From assembly GCF_017654485.1 (NCBI RefSeq), contig NZ_CP061094.1:124001-188000 (forward strand): DNA of 64,000 nucleotides, given 5' to 3'. The position numbers and the translations under genes are program-made. This document shows positions 8,433 to 16,428 of this stretch, in pieces. Below the pieces are notes generated by a model. The model did not search any database. It saw only the letters and a program-made list of their open reading frames with translations, and was not told the origin of the DNA. How positions within the stretch are numbered: position 1 is the first letter of the stretch; each line of letters opens with the position of its first letter. Source of the stretch: Roseomonas marmotae. GTDB taxonomy: Bacteria; Pseudomonadota; Alphaproteobacteria; Acetobacterales; Acetobacteraceae.

Positions 8433-9566
8433 ATGAAGATCAGGATCACGCGCAAGGCCATCGCCGCCATGCAGTCACCGGAATCCGGGCAGGCATGGCT
8501 GTTCGATTCGGAACTCCCCGGCTTCGCTGTTCTCTGCCAAGCGTCCGGGCGAAAGTCCTACATCTGCCGCTACAGAGCGCCGTCCGGGGCGGTGCGCAAA
8601 AAGACCATCGCGCTCTGCGTGGAGATGACGCCGGACGAGGCTCGGGAGATGGCGCGGGAAATGATGGTAACTGCTCGGCGCGGGCACGACCCCGTGCAAG
8701 AGCGCAGCATCGTCACTGTCGCCCATCTGGCCGAGCGGTTCATGGCCGAGCAAGAGAAGAGGCTCAAGCCGAACTCGCTCAGGATGTACCGAACGCAATT
8801 GAAGATCATCCTCGCGCGCCTCGGCTCCATGCGCGTCGTGGATGTCCGGCGCGGGGATATCCAGCGGCTCCAGTCAAGCATGGCGCACACGCCATACAGC
8901 GCAAACCGTGCGCTGGAGATACTCCGCCAGGCATTCGCGCTCGCGGAACAATGGAGCATCAAAAGCGAGGGCACGAACCCGTGCAAGGGTGTCAGCCCGT
9001 TTCAGGAAAAGCCGCGCAACAGAACGCTGACAAGGGAGGAAGTCACGCGACTATGGGACGTTCTCGGGAAAGGCTACTCCGGCTCTAACCTCTTCAAGCT
9101 CCTGCTGCTGACCGGATGCAGAGTGAACGAAATCCGGCTCGCAAAGTGGAGCTGTGTTGATTTTGAAAACTGTCTGCTGCGCCTTCCTGACAGCAAGACA
9201 GGCTCGCGCACAGTCGTTCTCACGCCGCCAGCCATGGAGCTGATCCGCAGCCTGCCGCGCCGATCCGATTACGTCGTCTGCGGCGTCATAGGGGAAAAAG
9301 TCGGGGACATTTTCTTGCAATGGTCAAGGATCAGGAAGGCCGCCGCGCTGGATGATGTGCGCGTGCACGATCTGCGCCACACGGTCGGGAGCCTCGCACA
9401 CCGTGCCGGGCTGAGCGTTCGGGAAATTGCTGACCTTCTGGGGCACAGGCGGCTTTCAACGACCGACAGGTACATAAATAGCGCGGACGCGCACAAGGCG
9501 GCATCCGCGCGGGTGTGGGGTGATGCACTTATCGAGATGATCGGTCAGAAGGGCGGATCGTCGTAA
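8433..9566 (+). CDS. int: phage integrase, tyrosine recombinase
   Basis: About 377 residues. The C-terminal catalytic domain shows the expected set: Arg in LLTGCRVNEIRL, HDLRHTVGSLAH for the H-x-x-R box, LGHRRLSTTDRYIN for the second His and the nucleophilic Tyr. The N-terminal part looks like an arm-binding domain (SELPGFAVLCQASGRKSY) and a middle SAM-like core-binding domain. The ATG at 8433 was preferred to a TTG at 8355. It lies 143 bp from attL, the normal position for an integrase, and its 3' end overlaps the convergent SSB-like gene by 22 nt. Confidence 0.92.
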   Translation: MKIRITRKAIAAMQSPESGQAWLFDSELPGFAVLCQASGRKSYICRYRAPSGAVRKKTIALCVEMTPDEAREMAREMMVTARRGHDPVQERSIVTVAHLAERFMAEQEKRLKPNSLRMYRTQLKIILARLGSMRVVDVRRGDIQRLQSSMAHTPYSANRALEILRQAFALAEQWSIKSEGTNPCKGVSPFQEKPRNRTLTREEVTRLWDVLGKGYSGSNLFKLLLLTGCRVNEIRLAKWSCVDFENCLLRLPDSKTGSRTVVLTPPAMELIRSLPRRSDYVVCGVIGEKVGDIFLQWSRIRKAAALDDVRVHDLRHTVGSLAHRAGLSVREIADLLGHRRLSTTDRYINSADAHKAASARVWGDALIEMIGQKGGSS

Positions 9567-9880
9567 CTGCCTTGCTGAGCGGGCGCCGGGTGCGGTGCAG
9601 GCCGTGCCTGAGCCTGCTGGGGCGCGGCGCGGCGCGGGGACTCAAAGCCGTCCCCGCTCTGCTTCGGCTCAAACAGCGCCAAAAAGGCATTCTCGTTGAT
9701 CTTCCCCGAGTAGTCCGGCACGCCTGCCGGATTGAACCACCGGGCGATAGAGAGGAACTGGCGACCGTCATCTGTCTGGAAGACCGCGCCCACGTTCTGG
9801 TAGCGGCGCTTCTCGTTGCCGTCCCTGTCGGTGTATTTGCTGACGACGGCGCACACATCAAAAATTTTTCTGCTGGTCAT
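9545..9880 (-). CDS. SSB-like phage single-stranded DNA-binding protein
   Basis: 111 residues. The N-terminal part (KIFDVCAVVSKYTDRDGNEKRRYQNVGAVFQ) has an OB-fold-like strand pattern, followed by a Pro/Gln/Ala-rich linker and an acidic tip ending DDPPF. That tip resembles the DDDIPF tail through which SSBs recruit repair and replication proteins. It is the last gene of the leftward recombination operon with the RecA-like ATPase and exonuclease. The assignment rests on architecture, not on a strong family motif. Confidence 0.6.
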   Translation of the reverse strand: MTSRKIFDVCAVVSKYTDRDGNEKRRYQNVGAVFQTDDGRQFLSIARWFNPAGVPDYSGKINENAFLALFEPKQSGDGFESPRRAAPQQAQARPAPHPAPAQQGSYDDPPF

Positions 9881-10085
9881 TTTTTCCCTTTTGCTGTTGC
9901 GAATTGAAGAGCGTCTGCTCGTATTCCTTGACCTTCTCGAGCGGGTAGATCACCCGCCCGCCGAGCTTCATGTATGCGGGGCCTTGCCCTTTGAAGCGCC
10001 AGTTATTAAGCGTCTCCACGGTGATGGCCTCGCCCCAGCGCTCGGCAAGCTGTGCCGGTGTCAAAAATTCCTGAGTTTTTTCCAA
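9858..10085 (-). CDS. small helix-turn-helix protein, AlpA/excisionase-like
   Basis: 75 residues with a MerR-like HTH_17 fold pattern: FLTPAQLAERWGEAITVETLNNWRFKGQGPAYMKLGGRVIYPLEKVKEYEQ. The order (recognition helix, GPAYMKLGG wing, then YPLEKVKEYE) is typical of AlpA-like regulators and recombination directionality factors. Its place two genes from the integrase makes an excisionase role likely. It overlaps the SSB-like gene by 23 nt and follows the ATPase gene by 2 nt. Confidence 0.65.
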   Translation of the reverse strand: MEKTQEFLTPAQLAERWGEAITVETLNNWRFKGQGPAYMKLGGRVIYPLEKVKEYEQTLFNSQQQKGKNDQQKNF

Positions 10086-10087
10086 AG

Positions 10088-11041
10088 TTACACTCCTAGA
10101 ACTTGCTTATTCAAATCGTCTACCTGCGCGTCGGTGCTCTGGGCGCGCTGCGCATCATATGCTGCGGCGGCTTCCTTCAGCTCCTCGATGAAGGCCGCAT
10201 CGAGCCGGGCCGTGATCGACTGCGGGATCTCGCGCCAGGCTTGCCGCATCCCCTCGACGCCTCGCTCGGTGCTCGTGCGCAAGACGTTCTTCGCGTGCTC
10301 TACTTCGGGATCGAGCGCCTTTGCGCCGTCAACCCATGCGCGGAGCGCTGCGCCGTCTGCGGGCGTGAGATAGCCCTTCTCACGTCCGAGGATGCCCCGG
10401 ATCTCTGCGGGGCACTTGAGCACCTGCTGCTCTTTGCCTTCGGCCCACATCATGAGGCTGGCCGTCATCTCGAACATGAAGTTTTTTTCGCAAATCGGCT
10501 GCACGCCGAGCGGCACCACGACCTGCTTGCCATGCTCGTCTTTCTGGATGCTGACTTTCTCGCGGGCGCGGATGCACACGATGACGTGCATGTCGCACTG
10601 GAGCAGTGCCGTGAGGAAGCGCTTGTGCTCGGCCTTTGCGCGTTTCCAATCGGGGAAACGGGAGCTCGTATTCGTGGCGATCTCTTCGCATCCACCCGGC
10701 CCTTCCCATTCATGCGTCACGCTGTCGATGACCAGCACCTCGACCCCGGCCTTCTGGAACTCGAGGATGGCGTCGATGTACCGCTGCGGGCTGAAAGGCG
10801 CGTACAGGTCGCCAATGAGGAAGCGCTGGATCTCGCCCTGGTCGTTCCTCAGGCAGTCGGCATAGAGGCTTCCGCGCCGGTTCTCGGTGTCGATGAAGCC
10901 GATCTTGGAGGCATCGTAATTCGCGAGGCCGTAGGCCATCTGGAGCGCTGTGTAGGTTTTGCCCGAGCCGGAAATGCCCGAGATGCCGATGACGAGGCGC
11001 GCACCTTCGCGCTCTGCTTTTCTGATCGTAAGAACTGACAT
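10088..11041 (-). CDS. RecA-like ATPase of Sak4/AAA_24 type
   Basis: 317 residues. A Walker A motif GISGSGKT is at about residue 24 and a Walker B-like strand (VEVLVIDSVTHEW) is near residue 95, followed by a HVIVCIRAREK strand, the RecA-fold order. Proteins of this type next to an exonuclease and an SSB are single-strand annealing/recombination proteins (Sak4) in many phages. The C-terminal third (LRTSTERGVEGMRQAWREIP) is helical and may mediate partner contacts. It lies 10 nt downstream of the exonuclease gene. Confidence 0.75.
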   Translation of the reverse strand: MSVLTIRKAEREGARLVIGISGISGSGKTYTALQMAYGLANYDASKIGFIDTENRRGSLYADCLRNDQGEIQRFLIGDLYAPFSPQRYIDAILEFQKAGVEVLVIDSVTHEWEGPGGCEEIATNTSSRFPDWKRAKAEHKRFLTALLQCDMHVIVCIRAREKVSIQKDEHGKQVVVPLGVQPICEKNFMFEMTASLMMWAEGKEQQVLKCPAEIRGILGREKGYLTPADGAALRAWVDGAKALDPEVEHAKNVLRTSTERGVEGMRQAWREIPQSITARLDAAFIEELKEAAAAYDAQRAQSTDAQVDDLNKQVLGV

Positions 11042-11050
11042 ATTTTCTCC

Positions 11051-11902
11051 TTAAGCTGCCTGCCGATTAGTGAACCACGCCGGGAGCGCCAGCGGCGCAA
11101 TCGCGTCGCCATAGCCCGGCCACCGGTCCTCGCGCTTGCACTGCGCGAACTTGTCCAGATCCGCGCGGGCTTCATGTGCTCCCGTCTCATAGGCGGCCTG
11201 TTCGAGGACATAGACGCCGACCGCGAACGGCGGCTTTTTCTCCACGGCCACGAAGACAAATCCCTTCGGGCGCTCGTACCCTTCTGGAGCAAGGCCCGCA
11301 TCGAAGACGTGCCGCAGTCCCTCGAGGTACCAAGGCGCCTGCACGTAATACCGATAGTTCACGACCGACCGCGCGAAGCCTTCCGGGCTCGCGTCCTCGG
11401 TTGTCTTCAGGTCAACGATGATGCCGTCCCTACGCCAGAAGTCTGGGCGGCACTTGCACAGCTCCCCTGAGATCGTGTCCTGCCAGTAGGCTGACATCTC
11501 GGCCTTACCCTCCGCACTCAGCAGGGCATGGGCGGCGGGGTGCGCGTGGACGCTGGCGGCGATCGCACGCACAAGCTCGGCGGTGTCCTCGGTGATGATC
11601 TCGGCGCCCGCGTGCTCCTCGCAGAACTGCGCCCATGCTTCCTTGCCCGCCTTCGTGCGACGATCGACGTGCGGCGCGACCGCGTACAGGCGCTCGTATT
11701 CCTTCGGCTCGAGCACCAGAGCGTGGACGGCAGTGCCGACCTTCATGGCTTCCGTGGGCGCTTCCGGTTCGCCCACGAGTGCGGCCTTGGCGTGCAGCGG
11801 CGACTTATGGATGAGGTCGAGCAGCCCCTTATTGATTCCGGGACCGTGGTGGTATTCCGGATTTGAGAGCGTTGTATAGACGCCCGGTTTAATTTCCTGC
11901 AT
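11051..11902 (-). CDS. PD-(D/E)XK exonuclease, RecE/YqaJ-like
   Basis: 283 residues. The N-terminus YTTLSNPEYHHGPGINKGLLDLIHKSPLHA and MKVGTAVHALVLEP are typical of the RecE exonuclease VIII-like family (DUF3799 type). The nuclease core shows CKCRPDFW with the first Asp and IIVDLKTTEDAS with the D-x-K pair, followed by YYVQAPWYLEGL carrying a Gln/Tyr motif. It would resect double-stranded ends to feed the Sak4-like annealing protein. It is the first gene of this leftward operon and starts just downstream of a strong TATAAT box. Confidence 0.8.
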   Translation of the reverse strand: MQEIKPGVYTTLSNPEYHHGPGINKGLLDLIHKSPLHAKAALVGEPEAPTEAMKVGTAVHALVLEPKEYERLYAVAPHVDRRTKAGKEAWAQFCEEHAGAEIITEDTAELVRAIAASVHAHPAAHALLSAEGKAEMSAYWQDTISGELCKCRPDFWRRDGIIVDLKTTEDASPEGFARSVVNYRYYVQAPWYLEGLRHVFDAGLAPEGYERPKGFVFVAVEKKPPFAVGVYVLEQAAYETGAHEARADLDKFAQCKREDRWPGYGDAIAPLALPAWFTNRQAA

Positions 11903-12043
11903 GGTTTCTCCTGAGTAATGTCATCGAAGCGCGATGACTGGTAACGCTAACAAGTTACCGCAGACGATTATACAACATTCCGAATGCGTTAGAATTACCG
12001 CCAGTGATTTAGAATTACTTGGTTCAATTTACAGGGTGAAATA
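11903..12043. promoter_or_regulatory. divergent early control region with operator candidates
   Basis: Between the leftward exonuclease and the rightward helicase. A perfect TATAAT on the minus strand (plus-strand ATTATA, 11967-11972) can drive the recombination operon. Just downstream, near its start point, is an inverted repeat GGTAAC-N8-GTTACC (11939-11958). Two direct copies of TTAGAATTAC (11989-11998 and 12009-12018) are spaced 20 bp apart, two helical turns. No matching rightward -35/-10 pair is obvious. Confidence 0.55.
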
Positions 12044-13453
12044 ATGACACTTACACTTCGACCATATCAGGAGGATGTGATCGAGCGCACACGGGCGGCG
12101 ATGCGCCACGCGCGGCGCGTCCTGCTCCAGATGCCGACCGGAGCAGGCAAGACCGCAGTGGCGGCTTTTATGACGGGAGAATCAGCTCGTCGCGGGCATC
12201 GCGTCTGGTTCGTCTGCCACCGGCAGGAGCTCGTCGCTCAAACATCCGGAACCTTTGACGCAGTGGGCATTCCGCACTCGCTCGTTACGCCCGCCGCCCC
12301 GCTCGATGCAAGCGCGGCAGTTCAGGTGTGCAGCGTCCAAACGCTCAAGAACCGGCTCGACCGACTGCCCGCGCCCGAGCTCATCGTCTGGGACGAATGC
12401 CACCACCTCGGCGCAGCCGGATGGGCGGCCATTCAGGCGGCTTACCCGCAGGCGTGGCATGTCGGGCTGTCGGCCACGCCATGCCGCCTCGACGGCAAGG
12501 GCCTGCGCGACCACTTCGATGATCTGGTGCTCGGGCCGTCGTGTGCCTGGCTGATCGAGCACGGCTACCTGTCGCAGTACCGCGCCTACGCGCCTTCGGC
12601 TCCAGACATGACAGGCGTCAAGCGGATCCACGGCGACTATGCACGCGGCGAGACCGAGGCAGCCATGTCGCACTCGCATCTGACGGGCGACGCCATCACG
12701 CATTGGCTCAAGCTCGCAGGCGGGCGCCGGTCGGTCGGGTTCGCTGTGACTGTGAAGCACTCGCAGGCGCTCGCCGAAGCCTTCTGTGCGCAAGGCATCC
12801 CGGCGGCGCATCTGGACGGTGGAACTCCGCGCGAAGAGCGAGCGCGTATCATTCGCGACTTCGCGGACGGGAAGATTCAGGTGCTCTTCAACGTGGATCT
12901 GTTCGGCGAGGGCTTCGATCTGTCGGCCATCGCAGGGCGCCCCGTCACGATCGACTGCGTGCTCCTGCTCCGGCCCACGCAATCTCTGGCGCTCCACCTC
13001 CAGCAGGTCGGGCGGGCGCTGCGCCCGGCTGAAGGCAAGACAGCCATCATCCTCGACCATGCCGGGAACATCCAGCGCCACGGCCTTCCGGACGATCCTC
13101 AGGAATGGAGCCTAGATGGAGCAAAGAAACGCGCGAAGGCCGCGAACGACAACGACCCGCAGGCTCCAGTGACCTGCGAGCAGTGCTTCGGACAGATCAA
13201 ACGCCCGGCTCCAGAGCGCTGCCCATACTGCGGCGCGGAGCTGCCGCGACAGGTGCGCGAGATCGAAGTGCAGGCTGGCGAGCTCAAAGAGATCACAGAA
13301 GCAGATCGCAAGCGGATGCGCCAGCAGCGCGCCTGGGAGCAGGCTCAATGCGAGAGTCTGCAAGACCTCATCAACCTCGCCCGAAAGCGCGGATACAAGA
13401 GCCCGCAGGGCTGGGCGTGGCACGTTTTCTCGCAGCGGAGGCGGGCGGCATGA
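12044..13453 (+). CDS. superfamily II DEAD/DEAH-type DNA helicase
   Basis: 469 residues. Motifs run in order: QMPTGAGKTAVA (I), IVWDECHHLG (II, DECH), GLSATPCRLDG (III), an FNVDLFGEGFDLSAI motif (V) and LHLQQVGRALRP (VI). After the helicase core a four-Cys zinc ribbon (CEQC then CPYC) and a helical tail follow. Such UvsW/Res-like helicases in phages act in replication or recombination fork processing. It starts a three-gene rightward operon that ends in a terminator at 13951. Confidence 0.9.
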   Translation: MTLTLRPYQEDVIERTRAAMRHARRVLLQMPTGAGKTAVAAFMTGESARRGHRVWFVCHRQELVAQTSGTFDAVGIPHSLVTPAAPLDASAAVQVCSVQTLKNRLDRLPAPELIVWDECHHLGAAGWAAIQAAYPQAWHVGLSATPCRLDGKGLRDHFDDLVLGPSCAWLIEHGYLSQYRAYAPSAPDMTGVKRIHGDYARGETEAAMSHSHLTGDAITHWLKLAGGRRSVGFAVTVKHSQALAEAFCAQGIPAAHLDGGTPREERARIIRDFADGKIQVLFNVDLFGEGFDLSAIAGRPVTIDCVLLLRPTQSLALHLQQVGRALRPAEGKTAIILDHAGNIQRHGLPDDPQEWSLDGAKKRAKAANDNDPQAPVTCEQCFGQIKRPAPERCPYCGAELPRQVREIEVQAGELKEITEADRKRMRQQRAWEQAQCESLQDLINLARKRGYKSPQGWAWHVFSQRRRAA

Positions 13454-13533
13454 TCGAGCTGGCGCGGGCGGTTTTTATAATGCTCGGCATCGTAGCCTTC
13501 GCCTACTGGCTGGCGGGGCTGATTCTCCTTTGA
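13450..13533 (+). CDS. 27-residue membrane peptide
   Basis: Starts in the helicase stop (ATGA) and encodes a short basic/acidic head followed by a single helix (AVFIMLGIVAFAYWLAGLIL). The coupling and good packing between helicase and nuclease genes argue that it is translated. Function unknown. Confidence 0.5.
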   Translation: MIELARAVFIMLGIVAFAYWLAGLILL

Positions 13534-13537
13534 GGAC

Positions 13538-13921
13538 ATGATGAAAGAGCACGGCATTCAAAACGCCATCCGCAACGCGCTCGCAGGGCACTGCCTGGCC
13601 TTCCGCGCGAATGTCGGGCAGGCGTGGACTGGCGAGCCGCACCGGCTGCCGAATGGGGACTTGCTTCTGAAAAACCCCCGCCCATTCAGCACGGGACTGC
13701 CGACCGGATTCTCTGACCTTTTCGGGCTGGTGCCGGTGCAGGTGCGGCCTGAGCACATCGGGCAAGTCTGGGCGCGGTTCTTCGCGCTTGAAGTTAAGAG
13801 TCCGACCGGACGGCTGCGCGATCAGCAGGAAGCCTTCCTGCGCGCGGTGCGCCAGAACGGCGGGCTGGCGGGCGTCGCGCGGTCGGAAGATGACGCGCGG
13901 AAGATCGTGCTAGACTCATGA
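13538..13921 (+). CDS. VRR-NUC domain nuclease
   Basis: 127 residues matching the phage stand-alone VRR-NUC nuclease pattern: an N-terminal ALAGHCLAFRANVGQAW strand, LPTGFSDLFGLVP with the first acidic residue, FFALEVKSPTGRLRDQQEAFL with the E-x-K catalytic pair, then a VARSEDDARKIV strand and helix. This endonuclease family in phages often resolves branched DNA and accompanies a SF2 helicase, as here. A transcription terminator follows 30 nt after the stop. Confidence 0.85.
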   Translation: MMKEHGIQNAIRNALAGHCLAFRANVGQAWTGEPHRLPNGDLLLKNPRPFSTGLPTGFSDLFGLVPVQVRPEHIGQVWARFFALEVKSPTGRLRDQQEAFLRAVRQNGGLAGVARSEDDARKIVLDS

Positions 13922-13950
13922 GTGATGCCAGTGCAAGTGGCGGATAACCC

Positions 13951-13981
13951 CCCGCGCAGTCTCCCCCCGTGCGGGTTTTTT
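13951..13981 (+). terminator. rho-independent terminator after the helicase-nuclease operon
   Basis: CCCGCGC (13951-13957) pairs with GTGCGGG (13969-13975) with one G-T pair, then a run of T. Confidence 0.75.
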
Positions 13982-13992
13982 GTTATCCAAAT

Positions 13993-14036
13993 AAAAAGCC
14001 CCGCAAGGTTCACACCATGCGGGGCGGTCTTTTTTT
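13993..14036. terminator. bidirectional terminator between convergent operons
   Basis: GCCCCGC (13998-14004) and GCGGGGC (14019-14025) form a stem with A-run on the left and T-run on the right, so it can stop the leftward small-gene operon and back up the rightward terminator. Confidence 0.75.
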
Positions 14037-14048
14037 GTCTGCGATTTG

Positions 14049-14393
14049 TCACTCCGGCAGATATGCCCATTCCTTCGCGTGTTTAGCCTGGTCGAAGAAA
14101 AAGTCGAAAGAAACATCTCCACAGATAATTCCGCAATGTGGAGAGTTGTCATATCTTGTGATAAGTGGCTTTCTCTCCAAAGGTCTTTCCGTTACAGGAT
14201 GCCATTCCAAAACGCTGAAGCGCATTTGCCCTTGCTTTGCTTCAAAAAATTTCGCTTTCACAATCCGCCGAAGGTTGTCTATTTCAGTCAATTGAGGTAA
14301 ACGATTTGCTAAAGCAAGCGACGAAAGAAGAAAAAGCGCCCCCTTGATCTTTTCGACTGTTTCAATGTCGAATACAACTACTTCTTTGCTCAT
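14049..14393 (-). CDS. hypothetical phage protein, last gene of the leftward operon
   Basis: 114 residues; no family recognised. The N-terminal half is hydrophobic-helical (KIKGALFLLSSLALANRLP) and the middle has FSVLEWHPVTERPLERKPLITRYD. It is more AT-rich than its neighbours, suggesting separate acquisition. The gene ends 12 nt before the bidirectional terminator. Confidence 0.55.
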   Translation of the reverse strand: MSKEVVVFDIETVEKIKGALFLLSSLALANRLPQLTEIDNLRRIVKAKFFEAKQGQMRFSVLEWHPVTERPLERKPLITRYDNSPHCGIICGDVSFDFFFDQAKHAKEWAYLPE

Positions 14394-14416
14394 ACTGTTT
14401 GCTCCTACAATATCTG

Positions 14417-14650
14417 CTACACGTTGAACTTCGCCAGAGCCTCAAAGAGCTTCTGATTCTCCGGGGTGGCGTCCTCGAGCATAACCCGTTGCTGCCACTT
14501 CTGGAGCTGCTCGATCGGCAGCACGCGCAGCTCATACCGCGCGCGGGCGTCGATGCACCGCTGGATGAACTTCGACCCTCCAAACTCATCGAGCTGGCGC
14601 TTCTGCTCGGGCGTCATGCTGACTGTGACTCTGATCGCCTTTGCCGTCAT
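14417..14650 (-). CDS. small protein with ribbon-helix-helix-like N-terminus
   Basis: 77 residues. KAIRVTVSMTPEQKRQLDEF followed by GSKFIQRCIDA resembles the strand, helix, helix pattern of CopG/Arc DNA-binding proteins. The C-terminal half is amphipathic helix. It could be a transcription regulator of the early region; the fold call is inferred from pattern only. Confidence 0.55.
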   Translation of the reverse strand: MTAKAIRVTVSMTPEQKRQLDEFGGSKFIQRCIDARARYELRVLPIEQLQKWQQRVMLEDATPENQKLFEALAKFNV

Positions 14651-14653
14651 TTC

Positions 14654-14983
14654 CTAGTCCTCCCAACCGTTCCGCTCGAAATCCTCCTCACGCTGCGCGT
14701 CGCTCGTGGCGGTAATCACGAAGCCGGCGGCCTGCCCCTTCGGCGTGCCCAGCTCGCGGCAGTCATCCATGAGCCGCGAGAAAAAAGGCATCGTGACGGC
14801 CAGCTCTTCGTACTGCTTGAGCGCTTCGGAATAGGCCTGCAATTCATCGCAATAGCGCTTCTGGTGGCTGCTCAGGCAAGCGCGGTAAATGCCGACTCGG
14901 ATCATCTCGCTGTCCATCGGATGACGCTCGATGCGCTCGATCTCTGCGGCGATGCGCTTGCGGATGCTTTCTGTTCTTGCCAT
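14654..14983 (-). CDS. hypothetical phage protein
   Basis: 109 residues, with start at the ATG 14983 chosen to sit after the upstream gene and to give a compact product (MARTESIRKRIAAEIERIER). Largely alpha-helical and charged (CRACLSSHQ-like is absent; the visible segment is GIYRACLSSHQKRYCDELQAY). No family recognised. It follows the upstream gene by 10 nt and precedes the ribbon-helix-helix candidate by 3 nt. Confidence 0.5.
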   Translation of the reverse strand: MARTESIRKRIAAEIERIERHPMDSEMIRVGIYRACLSSHQKRYCDELQAYSEALKQYEELAVTMPFFSRLMDDCRELGTPKGQAAGFVITATSDAQREEDFERNGWED

Positions 14984-14993
14984 GTCTGTCCCC

Positions 14994-15293
14994 TCAGTTT
15001 GCATAAGCGTCGAGAATCTTGCTGATCTTTGCCGCATCCTGCTTGCGTGCCAGGCGGACGAAATCGCCGGTCTTGCCGCCGCGCGGAGCGTCGTTCCCGG
15101 TAACGGTCGGGATGCCGAAGTACGCGCAGATTTCAGGAGCGAGAGCACCGTATGTGCTGGTCGAATTCTGAATGTAGCGGCCTCTGCCGATAACGTGCGT
15201 CGGGCGGATTTCGCCACACTTGGCGAGAACGATCAGGGCGGTGCGGACGGTGGCCGTGAGTTTGCCGTTCTTAGTGAAGATAGTCAGTGTCAT
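14994..15293 (-). CDS. hypothetical phage protein
   Basis: 99 residues, basic N-terminus (MTLTIFTKNGKLTATVRTALIVL) and a Gly/Arg-rich middle (THVIGRGRYIQNSTSTYG). The predicted start has GGAGAAACGAA just upstream. No family recognised. It is part of the co-directional small-gene operon. Confidence 0.55.
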   Translation of the reverse strand: MTLTIFTKNGKLTATVRTALIVLAKCGEIRPTHVIGRGRYIQNSTSTYGALAPEICAYFGIPTVTGNDAPRGGKTGDFVRLARKQDAAKISKILDAYAN

Positions 15294-15307
15294 TTCGTTT
15301 CTCCTGG

Positions 15308-15526
15308 TTAGAGCGCCTTGTCCAGCGCCTCCTCGATGGCCGTATACGCCTCCTCGATGGCGGGAATGTCATCATCGCCCAGCCCCATATACTTGAGCGC
15401 TTCGCCGTCCTGCAGTGCGTAGATCGCTTGCTGGAGCTGTTCGGCGGTTGCCTCTTCGAGGTGGTGCGACGGCAGGCAGTCGATGTTCTCAAGAATCATC
15501 TGAGCGTTGATGCTGAGCTTCGTCAT
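15308..15526 (-). CDS. hypothetical acidic phage protein
   Basis: 72 residues and strongly acidic (HHLEEATAEQLQQAIYALQDGEALKYMGLGDDDIPAIEEAYTAIEEAL). Its small size and negative charge are reminiscent of DNA-mimic or anti-host proteins, but that is speculation. It is the first gene after the TTACATAAAA repeat region, with GGAGAAAC upstream of the ATG. Confidence 0.5.
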   Translation of the reverse strand: MTKLSINAQMILENIDCLPSHHLEEATAEQLQQAIYALQDGEALKYMGLGDDDIPAIEEAYTAIEEALDKAL

Positions 15527-15573
15527 TTTTGTTTCTCCTCGGGTGGACCCCGTTGTTTATCTATGAGCGTATT

Positions 15574-15624
15574 TTACATAAAAATGGCGCGGATTACATA
15601 AAACCGCGCTCGAATTACATAAAA
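15574..15624. repeat. three TTACATAAAA direct repeats, 20-21 bp apart
   Basis: Copies at 15574-15583, 15594-15603 and 15615-15624 in the only gap of promoter size (111 bp) inside the small-gene operon. The middle copy is framed by a GCGCGG/CCGCGC inverted repeat. Two-turn spacing suggests binding sites on one face of the DNA, for an internal promoter reading leftward. Confidence 0.6.
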
Positions 15625-15637
15625 CTCTTGATGCCGA

Positions 15638-16174
15638 TCAAAGCCTTGCCGACCGGACCTGCAAGACCTTCCGCTCCAGCGCGTCCATGTCCACGCTCAT
15701 GCGCTGATAGCCCTTTCCATCCGTGACGATCTTCACGCCGTGGAAAACATCCAGCAGCCAGGCGGGCTCGTGCTCGAACTCGAAGCGGATCACCTCGCCG
15801 ATTTGCGCGAAGCCGTCCCGCAGCGTGACGATCTCGGATGCGTAGGCCGTGTAGCAGCCTGTCTCTCTGGAGCGCCGGTAGAGCGCACCGAATGCGTCCT
15901 GCGTCTCGCGCCAGACCTTATCGACCTCAAGGATGAACTCCTGCGGGATGTGATGCCCCAGATGCAGCAGTGCCGTCCCGAGGTTCAGGTAGTCCCGCAT
16001 CATCGCCACGTCCTGCTGGCACAGCGTTCCGCGAGGAAGTTTCACCTCAACGATGAGCTCGATGTTCGTGAAAATCTCGGTCAGGTCGTCCTTTGTCCGC
16101 TGGGGCAGGAATTGCGCGTACTGAGGGCGATGGCGGGGCACGTATCGCTTGCGGGGTTTCTTACTGGTCGGCAT
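15638..16174 (-). CDS. hypothetical phage protein, 178 residues
   Basis: Very basic N-terminus (SKKPRKRYVPRHRPQYAQF), then a helical domain (LTEIFTNIELIVEVKLPRGTL and MMRDYLNLGTALLHLGHHIP). No known family was recognised. Its ATG overlaps the stop of the upstream gene (TAATG), so it is coupled to it. The basic head suggests nucleic-acid binding. Confidence 0.55.
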   Translation of the reverse strand: MPTSKKPRKRYVPRHRPQYAQFLPQRTKDDLTEIFTNIELIVEVKLPRGTLCQQDVAMMRDYLNLGTALLHLGHHIPQEFILEVDKVWRETQDAFGALYRRSRETGCYTAYASEIVTLRDGFAQIGEVIRFEFEHEPAWLLDVFHGVKIVTDGKGYQRMSVDMDALERKVLQVRSARL

Positions 16175-16428
16175 TAGTTTCTCCTCATTTTGCCTTCTAA
16201 AAAATCTCGAAAATACTTGAGCTTTTCGAGCTGCTCATTTTTGTTCGCGCCAGATAACTGGCTCTTCTTCGGGCAGTCGTGGTGCAGGTAGAGCGGCCAC
16301 TGCTGGAGCGTCGGGCATCCGCACTTCGTGGGCGTCATCCCCGCCGCGCATACCGCATAGCCCACAGCCGCCCATCGCCGATTGAGCTTTGTGCTCAGAT
16401 CGAGGTGTCTGCACTCAGCGCACTTCAT
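16174..16428 (-). CDS. small Cys-rich, probable zinc-binding phage protein
   Basis: 84 residues with CAEC, then C, CGC and HHDC positions (KCAECRHLD, YAVCAAG, KCGCPTL, LHHDCPKK), a layout that could hold one or two zinc ions. The C-terminal third is a charged helix (LEKLKYFRDFLEGKM). It overlaps its upstream neighbour by 14 nt. Function unknown. Confidence 0.55.
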   Translation of the reverse strand: MKCAECRHLDLSTKLNRRWAAVGYAVCAAGMTPTKCGCPTLQQWPLYLHHDCPKKSQLSGANKNEQLEKLKYFRDFLEGKMRRN

